From positions 6,522,265-6,586,264 of the forward strand of contig NC_085098.1 in assembly GCF_963422355.1 (NCBI RefSeq): 64,000 bases of DNA. The letters are read 5' to 3'. Below, piece after piece: positions 1 through 12,426 of the stretch. The notes under the pieces were generated by a model that worked only from the letters and a program-made list of their open reading frames with translations, was not told where the DNA came from and made no database searches. Origin of the DNA: Corticium candelabrum. Lineage: Eukaryota; Porifera; Homoscleromorpha; Homosclerophorida; Plakinidae. Each line of letters opens with the position of its first letter. Within the stretch, counting starts at the first letter, position 1. A program made the translations under genes and the position numbers.

Positions 1-1383
1 CAGATGGCGCCATAGCAGATAATAGTGTCTTCCATAGAGTCCACAAGCTCAACAGCGGAATGACAATCCACCAGCCATTTGTCCCCAAAAACAGTGCGGT
101 GTACTTCAACCAGTCGAGATGCTCGACTAGATGACTACCGTTGCAAAGTGGAGTATACTGAATCATGTACAAGACAGTCTTCCAAAACGTAAACGCTTGC
201 ACGAGGAAAGCAACGACAGGAGCTCGCCAATCTGATCTGCAATGCTGTGAGAAATAACAGAATGTCTTGGATGAGATTACAAAATTCCAGCTGTTTCTGT
301 ATAAACAATTGTCTGTGATACCCAACAAAAGCAAGGCCAGCAGTTGAGTACAAGATTTTGAGAGCAAACCCGCTCTTTTCCAAGTAAAAGACTAACAAAC
401 CCAGTCACCCAGTAAATGCATGATGTTAAGAAAAGTTAAGTATGAAATATTTCCATCAATAAGAAATACCCTAAGCATAGCCGTAGCCTGGATTCAGAAG
501 TGGGAGGTGTGTAACTCATCAAAATGGTGCAATGACGTCACAAAAACATCACGTGGTCTTTTTGGCTTTGAATTATATGTACACATTTAGAATTATTAAA
601 AAAACATTTTATAGAAATGAGAAATGTAGGGATTGCATATAAACATTTGACATAGTAGTATACTGTGTAGCACACCGCGTGCTTTAAATCAAAAGCGAAA
701 ATACACAGTTGCACGGCGGTTTGTCCAAACCCCTGAATCCCCAGCCTATGGCCTTGCTAAGTGACCTATCTCTGTTTCGATCCACTTCTATCGACCTGTA
801 TGTCTGTCAATGAAGTCATGAAACATTCAGACATCCCTGCTTTGTTTTCATAAATATTTTGTATTCTTGTGCTAATCATGATCAATGCAGCATCGTCGTC
901 CTACACTACTCTTTGATTAATACAAGTCCTACTTACTATACCCTTTCGTCGAGTTTAAAAGTCAATTACGAGTAACTACATCATGATCCTTACCATGACC
1001 AATGTGATGACGTTGAGTATAATCTCAAACAAATTGAGTCTGAAAGAGAACAACCAGAACAAAATAAACAAAGACTAAACATAAATACAGACAAGAGATG
1101 AATTACTAAAAATCTCAACCATACATAGATTGTGCAATCACAAATTGGTCTTCCATATCCCCATACTTGATGTCGATCGTAGTATAGTAGACGTCTATAA
1201 AAACACTTTTAATATCAAAAGGTAAGAGCTAGACGTATGTACATTACGTCCTGGAAAAATAAAAGAGAGATCGCCACCCTCCAGTGTCCTTGGTCGTAGC
1301 AACACAAATGTAGCATCATAAGCGCAAATCAGAGACGTCGCTACAAGCCACAAGGCAACCCAATCTGGAATCTTGCTTGACAT
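1..1383 (-). CDS. EXPERA / emopamil-binding-like multi-pass membrane protein, 3' end off the window
   Basis: I assembled this from four visible exons on the minus strand: 1383-1248 (MSSKIPDWVALWLV..., a first hydrophobic helix, then LLRPRTLEGGDLSFIFPG), about 1194-1125 (VYYTTIDIKYGDMEDQF), about 1036-995 (LNLFEIILNVITLVM) and about 244 to the left edge (APVVAFLVQAFTFWKTVLYM ... TNGWWIVIPLLSLW). Splice sites are GT/AG and the reading phases join. The spacing of helices, the RP..L.GG.L motif after helix 1, the Y.D.KYGD segment and the C-terminal NG.WIV.P helix are what I know from EXPERA-domain proteins (the emopamil-binding protein/TMEM97 group of four-helix ER proteins handling sterols or related ligands). 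Which subfamily it belongs to is inference. The C-terminus lies beyond position 1. The stretch 245-994 is intron with nothing recognisable in it. Confidence 0.5.
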
Positions 1384-1482
1384 TGTTTACCCTATCCCGT
1401 ATAACAAAATACCCGTATGTACGGTAATTAATTAATTAATTAATTAATGATTAGATATGCTGTGCAAACATGAACTCATTAA

Positions 1483-2408
1483 TTAACGTGTTCTCTGTGC
1501 AGAGCGTTTCCGAGGTGAAGGCAACTTGAATGGGACCTTCAGTTCGACATTGAGAATCCGCATTTGATCAGAGTCGCCACTACTCGAGCTTGCCTTCTGT
1601 TTCTGAGTTTTCATGTGGCAGCCAATAGTTCTCCAGTACTCACCCATTCTGCAAACGCAACCCGTGCTCAAGAGCTGATTTCACAAAATACGTCCACACT
1701 CCACACTCACTTCTGCGGCTGAATTCCTAAGTCTCGTGCCAGTATCGCACAATCAAATGAGAAGTTGTCAATGTAGAGTGACAACACAAGAATATAGCAC
1801 AGCAGCTTGTCCCTCAAACGTGAAGGAATAACGCAGCTACAGCAATAGAGACAGCTAAGACACAAAATCTAAACCAAGAGACAGAAAAAGTGGACAATAG
1901 TAGTCGCAGAGCGACAAACATTATGAATAGTTGTCGGATAGAGCTAATTGTATTGCCCTGTCTGGTTCCAGAATTTTATTTGCTTTGGATAAAACACAAA
2001 AGTGACAAAGTCTCACCGTGACTTTCTGTCGACCCTGGCCGGTGATTCCGTAAACAAACTCTTGATTCTATTTTCAACCACAGATGGCAAATTGAACTGC
2101 TGCAATCCTAAACGAAATGTCACCAGGCATCAAATATTTCAACGGTTTGTTTGATTACCGTGTTGAGTGAATTCTCGATGAGGAGTGTTATAGATAGCCA
2201 TCAGGAATGACAAGTAGGTAAGACATCTCGCCCGACGTTTGACTACTTTGGATGCCACGACCGCCCACAGTTGCTCCACATGTCTAAGAACATACTCTGG
2301 GTATCTGCAACATAGCATCTTAGTTGACTAAGAAAGTATGCTTTCGTACTGTAAAGTTGTCAACTTGTCTACTTCTGTGTAGCTAAGTTGCTGCAATGAA
2401 TTTGCCAA

Positions 2409-2473
<65 letters not shown>

Positions 2474-3713
2474 CATGTGTCTATGTGTGTGCATGTCTGT
2501 GTCTGTCAGTCTGTCTGTCTTGTCTGTGTGTCTCTCTGTCCGTCTGTCTGTCTGTCTGTCTTACTTCTTTTCAGTTCTCCACTGGTCTACATCGCTTTGT
2601 TTTGCTTCAACAAATGACTGAGCCAAGCCTTTGATAGCATTATACTCTTCCGGGGTAATCACTACAAACACACAACTGCCATTGCAGCACACAATCCTCA
2701 CTGTCACAACATACAATCTTCCAGCTTAAACACATCCATTGGAGTTTCTGCATTAGCATCAAAAGGAGGTATCATGCGTGCTTGGTTGGACATCCACTGC
2801 TCGTTCAAAGATGCTGAACACGAACATATGCCATCAAATCAACCACTAAAGCTACAGACAACCTCACAACTGTCTTCGTTGTCTAATTCTGTATGAGCGT
2901 AATCCTTGGCGATGACGATAGATGCATCAAGAGATGAGTCATCAAGTTGACTCTTCTGCCGTGCTTCAACTAGCTTCTTCTTTCTCCCACTACCAAAACT
3001 TTCTATCAGCTTTGAATACTAAACAATACAACATCACACAATTTCGTGTTATAAACAACTTAATAGCGCGAGTACTCGATTTACCTGTTCACGATAGCTC
3101 ATGTCACCAACAGCATTGCTCTCCCCCTCCGATTCCGAGGAGACCATGTGTGGTCTAGGATGCATTGTGATGGTCAGAGCATCATGCAAAGTCATCTCTC
3201 CTGTCACACGATCCATTAGACCAACCAGATATCTAGCAGTCACAAAACCTTAAATGTAGTAAACATTGAAATTAATTACTGCCATAATGACTACTTGCAG
3301 AAATTGTCTGGATGTCTGTCTGGGCCAAAGTTCTTTCCCAAATACACCATCTGAGATGTTTCAGCCAACTAGACATAATTTTCGAGTATGAAACTATTTT
3401 CCACATTGCAACCAATTTGATTGTTTTAGTTGAATTACAAGTGACACAAAATGGACCCAAGAGACACGTGAACTCAAAACACCCTTACCAGCATGCGTCT
3501 AGGATTCGCTGATGTCGCATTCGAGTCATCCTCTGCCTTCAACAACGTCACATCTGGCACCTCCTCGACATTTTCGCAGTTCAATTGTCCGTTGGTGAAT
3601 TTCACTATTTTAGACAAAAGAATATCAAAGGGAATTGCCGAACCAGAGCTGACAAACGTGCCTAGAAACGCTGGCGGGTCGTCCGACCCTTCGTAACGCA
3701 ATTCAACGGCCAT
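1483..3713 (-). CDS. POLR1E: RNA polymerase I subunit RPA49/PAF53
   Basis: About ten exons can be followed on the minus strand: 3713-3489 (MAVELRYEG start), 3368-3295 (LAETSQMVYLGKNFG), 3232-3085 (YLVGLMDRVTGEMTLHDA), 3018 to about 2875 (IESFGSGRKKK), then around 2800-2715 (MIPPFDANAETPMDVFKLED), 2665-2570 (ITPEEYNAIKGLAQSF), 2310-2160 (RRARCLTYLSFLMAIYNTP), 2115-2019, 1840-1712 and 1650-1483 (stop). The order and spacing of these segments follow the A49 family: N-terminal dimerisation domain, linker with a F..L..L..PE-like element, and C-terminal tandem winged-helix domain. The protein acts in the nucleolus, where the A49-A34.5-type heterodimer supports Pol I initiation and elongation. Exons 1-3 have exact phase; the exon 4 donor is uncertain. 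The start codon lies 81 bp from that of the divergent coiled-coil gene, so a shared promoter is likely. A (TG)n(AG)n(TCTG)n microsatellite sits in one intron. Confidence 0.85.
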
Positions 3714-3794
3714 TTAGCGAATCTCGTGTCCCGGATTAGACCTCGCTTTTTACCTTTTCCGGCTTTCGTGCGCACTGTGTACATCTGCAGCCTC
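3714..3794. promoter_or_regulatory. Putative bidirectional promoter, POLR1E / CCDC169-like
   Basis: Only 81 bp separate the two divergent start codons, so both core promoters and 5' UTRs must share or overlap this interval and the flanking first exons. No TATA box is visible. This is inferred from the gene layout, not from a recognised motif. Confidence 0.45.
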
Positions 3795-5003
3795 ATGGCA
3801 ACGACGATTGAAAAACTGAAGGCGGAGATACTAGAAGAGAAAAGATTGAAGTAATGAAATAAGACGGCAATCGAGAATATTACAATATTTACCTTGTTTG
3901 CAGGCAAGCACTAGAAGAATCAACTAAAGAACTCTCTAGTACCATCAGTGAATTGGAAGAAGGCTTCAGTAAAATAGAAACTGATGGTAACATGTTTGCT
4001 AAATAAAGGGACATCCCACCTGAGTTCTACTGATATAAAGGACAGATGTGTCACCCAGTTGTGTGTGTCCTTCAGGAAATGAATGGCAAGTGAGATACCA
4101 AACTCAATTAGAAAAGAACCAGCAACTGGAAGCGAAAGCAAGACAACTGGAAGAAGATATAAAGAATGCAAAACAAAGTAAAACCGGTAAGTAGTTGACT
4201 GAAACAGGTAGTACAAGTAGTCTGTTTCTATGCTCAATTTAATTCTCAAAATTTTCGGGAATGTTTGTGTTTTATTTGTTGCAGCTTCAACGATTTCGGT
4301 AAATGATTCTTATCAAGACATGTCAGATGTAAACAGTCAATCAAACAACAGTGTGTAGTCAAAGCCAATTGACACAATAGTCTGTCTTTCCAGGCAAACC
4401 TTAAACAGTTGCTACGACGACTCAATGCAGAGAAGAAGGAGCTCGAACACCAACTGAAAGACTACGAATGGCGTTTGGACCGAGAATCAAGGGTCCCAAT
4501 ATACAATCACAAAACTGTTACCACATGTTGTTCACCCGAGTTCGTCTTGCTTGTAGGCATTTTACAAAGCAGATGAAGATCGTCGACTTCACATGTCTGA
4601 ACTTGCACACGTTTGTACTCATGCCATCCAACATGTATACAAGTTTAGCCAGCAGTAGTAGCTTCATTGTTTAGGCTCAGTTATTGCTCAGTGAAGGCCA
4701 AGGCCAAAAAAGACAGTCATTCAACAAACGACAGAAAGATCAAGAACAAAAGCTCAGCAAGCACCTGGCAGAAACAGCAAGGTACTTGGCATATCGTGCA
4801 TCACATTGTACCATTTAAACATGTAAACACTTCCGCATATTTTCAGCATCACTAACAGCCCTCAATTAACAAACACAGCAGAGCAAGCAACAGTACAAAC
4901 TGATGGTAACGGCAGTCAGAATGACACCAAGGACAAAGATTCACAATCTCAACACTCGGTGCAAGAGACAGGAGACAGTACAGGCACCCATGAGATTAAA
5001 TAA
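3795..5003 (+). CDS. CCDC169: CCDC169-like coiled-coil protein, 236 aa
   Basis: Eight exons splice cleanly with GT-AG borders and sum to 711 nt (236 codons plus TAA): 3795-3850, 3904-3986, 4076-4186, 4285-4328, 4394-4492, 4557-4610, 4675-4781 and 4847-5003. The product starts MATTIEKLKAEILEEKRLK and is almost wholly heptad-rich up to about residue 180. A polar Ser/Gln/Asp-rich tail follows. The segment QLKDYEWRLDRESR..FYKADEDRR and the N-terminal LK.EI..E..LK pattern resemble the small metazoan CCDC169 family, whose molecular function I do not know. The gene diverges from POLR1E (81 bp between ATGs) and converges on LIAS (93 bp between stop codons). The family assignment is from memory of its sequence pattern. 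The gene model itself is strongly supported by phase-consistent exons. Confidence 0.7.
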
Positions 5004-5096
5004 TCTAACTTCTACTGTATTTGTCTAGAGTGGTGTACAACACAAACAATTTACAAGCATAGAAATCTAGCAAGATGGGTGTAAAAATGTACATTG

Positions 5097-8000
5097 TTAT
5101 CCAGAAATCGATTTGATCTGTAGAGCGGTGTCGGTCTTTTTCAGTAGATTCTTGATATAAAACTCTCCTGCAAGCAAAGCACACAGTGTTGCGAATACAG
5201 TCTACTATACATTAGAACTCAGGACATGCAATAGACATCATCCCATTGGCCAACACATTAGTTATCAACACATACCGGCTTTGTATGAAGAACGGACCAA
5301 CGGACCACTTGCTGTGTACTTGAAACCCAGCTGACCGCCGACTTTCTCCCAAAATTTAAACTTTTCTGGAGTGACGTATTCGACAACCTGCACACCATCA
5401 GTATATCAGTAAACTACGTGTATTATATACGACAACTGGTCCAATGGCAGACTTTAAGGTGTCGTTTTGTTGGCTGCATGTACTGCCCCAGTGTCACACA
5501 ATCAACTCCAGCAGCTCTCACATCTCATTACAACAAAGACAAAATCACGATTCAGTTACAAAAAAATTCTTGATTGGTACACGGTACCTTCTAACGTTTG
5601 TACGACTTGCTCGTCGGTCTCACCGACTCCTAACATGATTGATGTCTTAGTGATAAGTTCAGGTTGAACTCGTTTGGCATGTCGAAGTACTTCTAAGCTT
5701 TGTTCGTACTTGGCTCTTGGATCTCTCACTAACCTTACAACACACAACAGCAAAGCAATATAAACTAAAAAATCACACAAAAATCAACTCTTGTATACTG
5801 ATAGTATATAATCACATCTGTTGCTACCATTTTAATTAACCAACTAGTGACCACATCAGTTACTTTGGGTATTCAAGACCACTACCACGTTCATGTTTAT
5901 TCTGTTCTCGTTATTCAAGAAATTACGTGTAAACTTCAACGGACGTCTTACCAGTGTAACTCTCTCACGGTTTCAATATTGTGAGCATAGACGTCCAGTC
6001 CGGCGTATACAATCGTGGCTACACTATCAAGGTCGCCTTTAAAGTCTGGTGTAAGACATTCCACTAACATGGTGGGACTCCGAGACTTCAACTCTTGGAC
6101 AGTGCGAGCGAAATGAGCCGAACCACCATCAGGCAAATCTATCAGCAAACACAAACTCATAGTATTATGTAAACCTTACAACACAAATATGTAACGTCTA
6201 TTTAGCTTTACTCACGACTGCACAGTACACACATATCTCTGCTGTAATTCGCTCACATGCAATGTTTGCAACACGATCACGACTCAATTAGAGTGAGGAC
6301 ATTACCATCTCGATCGACTGATGTGAGAACGACGTAGTCTAATCCCCACTGAGTGATAGCCTTTGCTGTGTTAGACGGTTCTTCGGGATCAGGTGGAGGT
6401 GGAGCACGTGTTGTCTTCACGGAACAGAAGCGGCATCCTCTAGTGCACTGATCGCCTAACAACTGAACAACAATCTAGATCTGTTGACATCATGATGACA
6501 ACAGAGTAATTCTTACCATGATTGTTGCAGTTGCGACACCTTCCTCTCCCCCTCCCCAACATTCTCCGATATTAGGACACCGAGCTTCCTCGCAAACCTA
6601 AACGTGTTATCATTATTTAAATTTGTATATATCAAGATCACTCGTTCACCATCCATTGTTATGTTAACAATCAAGATATGTATACCCGTGTATATTCTTG
6701 AATCATGTGCACGTGTGCACAGTCACCAACAAAAACAAGTACAACCATACTTACCACACATTCAGTAAATATACACAATGTGCCTATGTCATGGCATGTG
6801 ATGCCGCCTGACACACATGTGTATGCATGCATACATGTAAGTACTGTACAAACAAACAGCCACGTGCATGTAAATGGCAAGGTCTGACGCCAGCAATGTA
6901 TGGTAAGTAACAAAAGCATACAACAACGCTACTAACTGCGTGTCATAAAACTGCCTTATGTACAAACTGGGATGCTACAAACTGCCACTTATCTAGACAA
7001 CACTTACCCAGATGTACCAGTCATCTGGAGGGCTTAAGCCTGGTTCACAGTACGACGCTAGCACAAGCGTCCTGCAAGCATCCTTGATGCTGACAATGAG
7101 CAAGCGTCAGCATCACACTGTAAACATGTCAGCGTCCACGACGCTCACCTAGCGTCCACGACGCTGAAATAGAGAAAAGTTCTAATCGAGCGTCCTAGCC
7201 GGAAGTGACCCAGACATCACATGCTCATTTTCAACCAATCGAAAGTCAGTCAGAGAAACTACATGTATCCGGGATATTCTGTTCGTTCGCATGGCATCAG
7301 TGGAAGTTTTCATTGAATGTGCGTGGTTTTCCCTGCATTTGGACAAGAACTACAAGGACCTGACGATGAAAGAAAACGCTTGAGACTATAGCGCCACAGC
7401 AACAAAAGCAAAATGTCGTCGTCCATGTCTGTCGCGAGTACATTGTACACACGTAGTTACTTTGCAACGCCAGACCACTGTCACAGTGTGTTCTTTGTGC
7501 GATGGACGCTCGTCAGATGCAATACTGTGTGAACGGTACAGCGCCAGCATCTTCACTGACAAGTGTCCTTGTCAATGTCCAAGACACTCGCAGGATGCTG
7601 TGCCAGTGTCGTACTGTGACCGGGCTATACCCTCACCACATCGTCATCATGTGGCCACAAAATCAGTGGCAAAAAATCAGATCATAAAATCAAAGCCACA
7701 CTACAGACAAAATCAGTGACTTTTTGCAAAAATAGAGATGATCATAGATGCAATTTCTCAGTTTTGCAATAATAATTGAAACAGCTATACGCTATGTGTG
7801 TCATAGTGTACAGATATGTGCTGGTTATACAGACAAATTGCTTATCTCGACTCCTCCAGTACCAACTTGTCTAGATAGATGGCACTGTACTGTTATGAAA
7901 ATGTCCATAAAATCAACCAACCAACTATGTAAACATTGATATCAATCCTACTCAATATACATACCGTATTTAGGTTCAAATCTCGAAGAATCTTCTTCAA

Positions 8001-8367
8001 CGCACCATAGTTCTTTCCTACCGGTATTTCGGTCTTCAACCATGACGGTAACCCAAGTCTTCACAACAAAGCATGTTAGAGTGACGTCACTATTAAGCCA
8101 CACCCACGCTTCCAACCTCTGTCCCTTTTTCCGCTTCAGATAATTTGGAGTGGCCGGAGCATCAACCAGGTTGACTCTGCCCGACACGAAGTCATCCAAT
8201 CCTGGACCGGTTAGTATCCGCGTCTTCGTTTCGTCGGACAGCGTGGCTAAACGTTGCGTTCTAGTTCTGCACATTACCCAAAAGATAAGAAAACGCTCCC
8301 GTTGCCTTAAAAACATTGCCAACCTTACGGCAGTCGTGCCCCATCGTAAAGAAAACTGCCACCGCAT
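5097..8367 (-). CDS. LIAS: Lipoyl synthase, mitochondrial
   Basis: This radical-SAM enzyme inserts two sulfurs into protein-bound octanoyl groups to make lipoyl cofactors in mitochondria. Visible exons include 8367-8117 (presequence, then GLDDFVSG and LKRKKGQR), 8058-7965 ([16 protein letters not shown]), 6597 to about 6517, about 6465-6280, about 6160-5950, about 5720-5580, about 5530-5445, about 5395-5275 and about 5165-5097. The auxiliary cluster motif C-x4-C-x5-C is seen as [12 protein letters not shown]. The radical-SAM C-x3-C-x2-C is CTRGCRFC. The C-terminal RSSYKAGEF with the conserved serine is also present, so all key residues are intact. An Arg-rich N-terminus ([16 protein letters not shown]) fits a mitochondrial presequence; an in-frame upstream ATG at 8403 would add 12 residues. 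The 1.37-kb intron (6598-7964) carries a MITE-like insertion. Confidence 0.93.
7037..7626. mobile_element. MITE-like DNA transposon remnant in a LIAS intron
   Basis: The ends form imperfect terminal inverted repeats of about 38 bp: the left end begins AGCCTGGTTCACAGTACGAC and the right end, read in reverse complement, AGCCCGGTCACAGTACGAC. Both then continue to a shared CATCCTGC/CGTCCTGC. Inside is a 15-bp direct repeat AGCGTCCACGACGCT (near 7130 and 7150). A short ORF from about 7291 (MASVEVF...[14 protein letters not shown]) resembles the start of a MADF/Myb-type DNA-binding domain found in PIF/Harbinger elements; that relation is a guess. No clear target-site duplication is seen. The rest of the intron has nothing recognisable. 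Confidence 0.6.
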
Positions 8368-8529
8368 TGTTACAGAAACTGTATCCCGGATTAGACTTGT
8401 CACGTGACAAACCTTTCGCAGGGGTCGAGTTCGTGCATTGCCTGTTACAGGTCGATGTTAACTTTAAGGCTGCACCCAAAGTTTTCTAGCGTTACAACAA
8501 TTATTGAAATTTAGTAGACACATGCTTAC

Positions 8530-8613
8530 CTAGCCTCGAAGTTCCAGACTGTCTCCCAAAGAATCTCGCGCATCTCATTTCTTTGGGAGACGGTCTGGAA
8601 CTTCGAGGCTAAT
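8530..8613. repeat. Short hairpin repeat between LIAS and the SLC36 gene
   Basis: A near-perfect palindrome with 31-bp arms (TAGCCTCGAAGTTCCAGACT... and its complement, one mismatch) encloses about 20 bp. It lies in the 311-bp divergent intergenic region, 66 bp upstream of the SLC36 start codon. Transcribed, it would form a very stable stem. Its origin as a tiny foldback element is inferred. Confidence 0.8.
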
Positions 8614-8678
8614 GCTTAGAACTAGCATTAATATCAATTTGAGTGTCGTGGTCTCGCAGGTTTTAAGTTTCAGGCGAC

Positions 8679-11054
8679 ATGTCAGACGATGGTCCTGCAG
8701 CGAACGATGCAGAGCCGCTCTTGCCTCCAACAGAGAAACGAGGACGGTTGGCTAGTTCTCAATCGGACACGGAGGAGGACGATCCGATGTACCATCATTC
8801 GATTCAGAACTCCTACACAAGCATGAGTGAACTCTCTCACAGTTTGACGGTCGAGGAGACACGCACTCTACAAGAGAAATCCGTAGAACTGAGATCACAG
8901 CATCCCATTAGGTTACATTAGTTGACGGTCGTTTCAGTTTCTCTGGGTGAATTAATTTAAGTTGTTTATTTTCGTTGGATACCACAGCATGCAGTCTATT
9001 CTCTGCCTTTGGGCTTTTGTGGGTGCATGGCAACAGCAACCTGTGAGTAATGGTCTGGCCTGGCTGCAGATTTAATGCAACATCCAGTCTTTGGCTGATA
9101 CACTTTAGTCTGATGATATAGTTTACAGTATCCGAGCACTTGAAGTGTGTAGGAGTTTGGGGACATTTTGAAAAATGAGTTTTAGAATATTTTTAGACCC
9201 ACTAATTATTATCGTCTTATATTCTTGGTTTTGAGTGTAATGTGTTCAGTGTTGTTGATTGTGATAGCTGCATCATTTAATGGATTGGTTGCAATAAGTC
9301 ATTTGTGTTTGTAGTAATTCTGAAACATTTGTGCATTTCATAAAATGCAATATCGGCACTGGAATACTTGGACTTCCGCAATCGATCAAGCAGTCTGGAT
9401 TAATTGTGCGTGACGTTAGTCTATCTCGTGTCTTGACAGACAATCGAGTGTTGTGTGTATGTGTGTAGTTGGGTCCTCTTGTTCTTACTGCAATGTCCCT
9501 CATTTGTATTTGGTGCATATATCTTCTTGTGCAGTGTGCTCACACATTGACCAGAAGGTTGGTGGTTTCATTATGGAGGCTTATTCTTATGTGGTACACT
9601 GTAGTGTGTCTTTCTAGAAATCGAGTGAAAGCGCTGGACTATGGAGATGTAGCATATACATCAGCGTTGCCTTTCGGTCGAAACTGGGCATTTATTTTCA
9701 AGTATTTGAGCACAGCATATGCATGCACATACTGTGTTAACAAATCGATTATTTGTGCTTTCATCCTAGGCTAATAGTCAACTCTTTTCTGCTGATCACT
9801 CAGTTTGGATTTTGTTGTGTCTACGTTGTTTTTTTAGCTGAGAACATTGCACAGGTTCTTGGGGCATGTGGTGTTGGTATTAATCCAGACTGCCCTAACA
9901 CAGCCCGTTGGTTCATTGCTGCAATCGTCGTTCCACTTGTACTTTTATCTTTTGTCCGAAATTTGGATCACTTGTCACCACTCTCTGGGATTGCCAACAT
10001 GTCAATGATATTCGGTCTTGGGGCTATAATGTACTACAGCTACTCACATCTCAATCTTCCTAAAGAAGAGGGTTTTGGAGGTCCAGTCAACGAGCTTCCT
10101 CTGATAGCTCCAGTGCTTCAGTGGCCTTTGTTTTTTGGAACGGTCGTTTATTCTTTTGAGGCTATTGGAATTGTAAGTGGAATAGCCCTACATATACATC
10201 GTAGCATGTGAATGTGAGTAGTTTACTGCTGAATGATATTAACAATGAATTATAATAGCTAGAGAGACAGACAGACAGATTCGATCTTTTGGCTGAATTA
10301 GGTGCTTCCATTGGAGAATAAGATGAAGCATCCAAAAGACTTTTACAGGATCATGCTCTCATCAATGACCCTGATCACCATTGTGTACGTTGTCTTCAGT
10401 GTATCTGGCTATCTCTGTTTTGGTGAGAATATCAGGGGCAGCATTCCACTGAATTTGCCTGAAGCAGGAAATAGCAACTGGTGAGACTCATGATTATCAT
10501 ATGTGGACATTACGCAGTTGATCAACTGCAATGTGTGTCTGTAGGATTTATGCTGTTGTGAAACTGTATCTGTGCTTTGCAATCTTCACCAGCTATGCAT
10601 TACAGTTTTATGTCCCAATCACTATATTGGAGGGTGTGATTAAGCAGACAAGAATTTCACGCTATCAACGTTTTCCATACATTCTTCGCACTGTAGCAGT
10701 TGTCGGTACAGGTAAGTTGGCTGATGATGATAATAATAGTAATACCAGCAATGTAAGTCAATGTATTCTGTTTCACTAGCGGCATTGGCTGTTGCCATAC
10801 CTCGGATTGAATTGTTTATATCACTCATTGGAGCAGCCAGTAGTAGTTCCCTAGCTCTCATCATTCCACCTATTGTTTACATCCTCACCTTTCATAACCA
10901 AAAAGCATTCAAGATTCGTTGTACAAAGATTCTTTGTATCGCTGTGCTTATCTTCGGTTTCATTGGATTTGGCTTTGGAACGTATGCCTCAGTTTCTGCA
11001 ATTGTGAAGTTTTTCAGGGATGGCGATCCAACAAGTGCTAAAAACCGCTGTTGA
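8679..11054 (+). CDS. SLC36 (PAT)-type proton-coupled amino acid transporter, 506 aa
   Basis: Eight exons splice in phase (8679-8911, 9315-9405, 9469-9557, 9618-9701, 9770-10172, 10302-10480, 10545-10711, 10780-11054) and total 1521 nt. After an acidic, Ser-rich cytosolic N-terminus of about 75 residues comes the AAAP-superfamily signature NIGTGILGLPQSIKQSG (helix 1). Further family hallmarks follow: ALDYGDVAY, ITQFGFCCVYVVFLAENI, YSFEAIGIVLPLENKMKHP (helix 6, extracellular-gate region), FSVSGYLCFGENIRGSI and a final FGFGTYASV helix. About eleven membrane helices are expected, with length close to the family's usual 470-500. Such proteins carry small neutral amino acids with protons across plasma or lysosomal membranes. 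The exact substrate cannot be read from the sequence. It is divergent from LIAS, 311 bp away. Confidence 0.9.
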
Positions 11055-12426
11055 TTAGAGTATTTCAAGTTAATGGAACATCTGTAACATTTGGTCAGAC
11101 GACCATTTTGCATCTACACAGATGTGTTTAATTTGTAAAATCTATGCTATGGTTATTTTACCAAGTTGTATACAATCTTATGGCGCTATGCCACTTCATT
11201 GAATAATGCTTTGTTTTGTACTTCTGCTTGTAGAAATAGTTGGTGAAATCTTGCAGAGGTCTTAGACTTGGGATGCATGCATGTACAGTACAGTACATAC
11301 TGCGCAGCCGTCCTTACCGGCAAGCGACAATAATGTGTGAATCTGACTTACCGAGAAAGGTTCTGTTACTGCATGTAAACGCGTACCGTCTGCTGAATAT
11401 TTGTGGCTTTAAAGCGCAATCGTTGACGGTCATTTTCTATGATGTGTTGGCAACTGGCAAGTGTGTCACGAAGGGACGTCTTGCCGTTGTGAACGAGAAG
11501 GGATACTGCCATGGCCTACTCTAACTGGTTTGACTGCCGGCTTGATTTAATCGCCGTTTCACTCACAAGACCAAACTCTTGACGAGCGCAACACAATCAG
11601 TGCTTTACTGAGGTCGTTGAACGCACTAGTTGATGATAACGGACATACTGTTAGAGGAGCATTCCGGAGACATGCGCTAGCTGCTGGCTCCGCCTTTGCT
11701 CGCTAATGGGAAATCTATACTAGCCAAGTTGAGTATCTTGGCGCTATTTCAGAGCAAACCCGACAGATGTACGTTAAGAACGTTTAAAAACATAAAAACT
11801 GACGGGGCCGTTTCAAGAATTTCGTCTTTCAAATGAAGGGTTTTTGCATGTTATCAGATCACCTTACTAACGTATCACGTTCCCGGAAATGGTCTTTCTG
11901 TTGTTTTCGTCGCTCCAAGAACGGTGGAAACCGGGTACAGACTGACCTTCTATTCGTGCGATGTAATTCCGTCCGGCAACATTCGAGAGAATTGGCGTTT
12001 AGTGAAGTTAATTAAAGGCAATGGACGCTGTCGTCGATCGTGTTCCTAACAGTTTGCGAAGCACTTTCCGCGAACTCCCTCCATCACCGGACCTCGTTAT
12101 TTCGGCTGCGCACTAAAGCTGCGCAGTTCTCCGGAGTGTTAACAACTGAAGAGCAGGGAAGACAGTACCGCGATACGGTGTACAGTACCTACCGGACGGT
12201 ACCTGCCCTCGGATACCCGAACCTTGTTTCGCAACGATGTGTACGATTTCTTTCTGTGCACGCCTTTTAATTAACGACAATTCAATTTTCAATTTAATAT
12301 TAATGGTTCCTGCAATCCCTCGATTGCTCGTTAACGTGAGTAGCGGTATTGTTCGTTCAGTTCAAAGTGCAACGACATCGTAAAGCTCAAGCCAATGTTT
12401 TATCGATGTTTCGCATCAATTCGTTG
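11055..12426. other. Intergenic region with unresolved decayed coding-like DNA
   Basis: This lies between the SLC36 stop and the last exon of ADAMTS A. Plus-strand frames keep short protein-like stretches, for example LPRKVLLLHVNAYRLLNICGF and DVLATGKCVTKGR near 11340-11480, GNGLSVVFVAPRTVETGYRL near 11885-11945 and VPNSLRSTFRELPPSPDLV near 12040. They are in different frames with stops between them and I see no convincing splice sites. A degenerate gene or retroelement is possible. No family was recognised. Confidence 0.3.

Noticed and set aside
135..398. 87-codon minus-strand ORF near the left edge
   Set aside because: The EXPERA-like exon uses a different frame here, with an acceptor at about 245; this ORF includes intron sequence.
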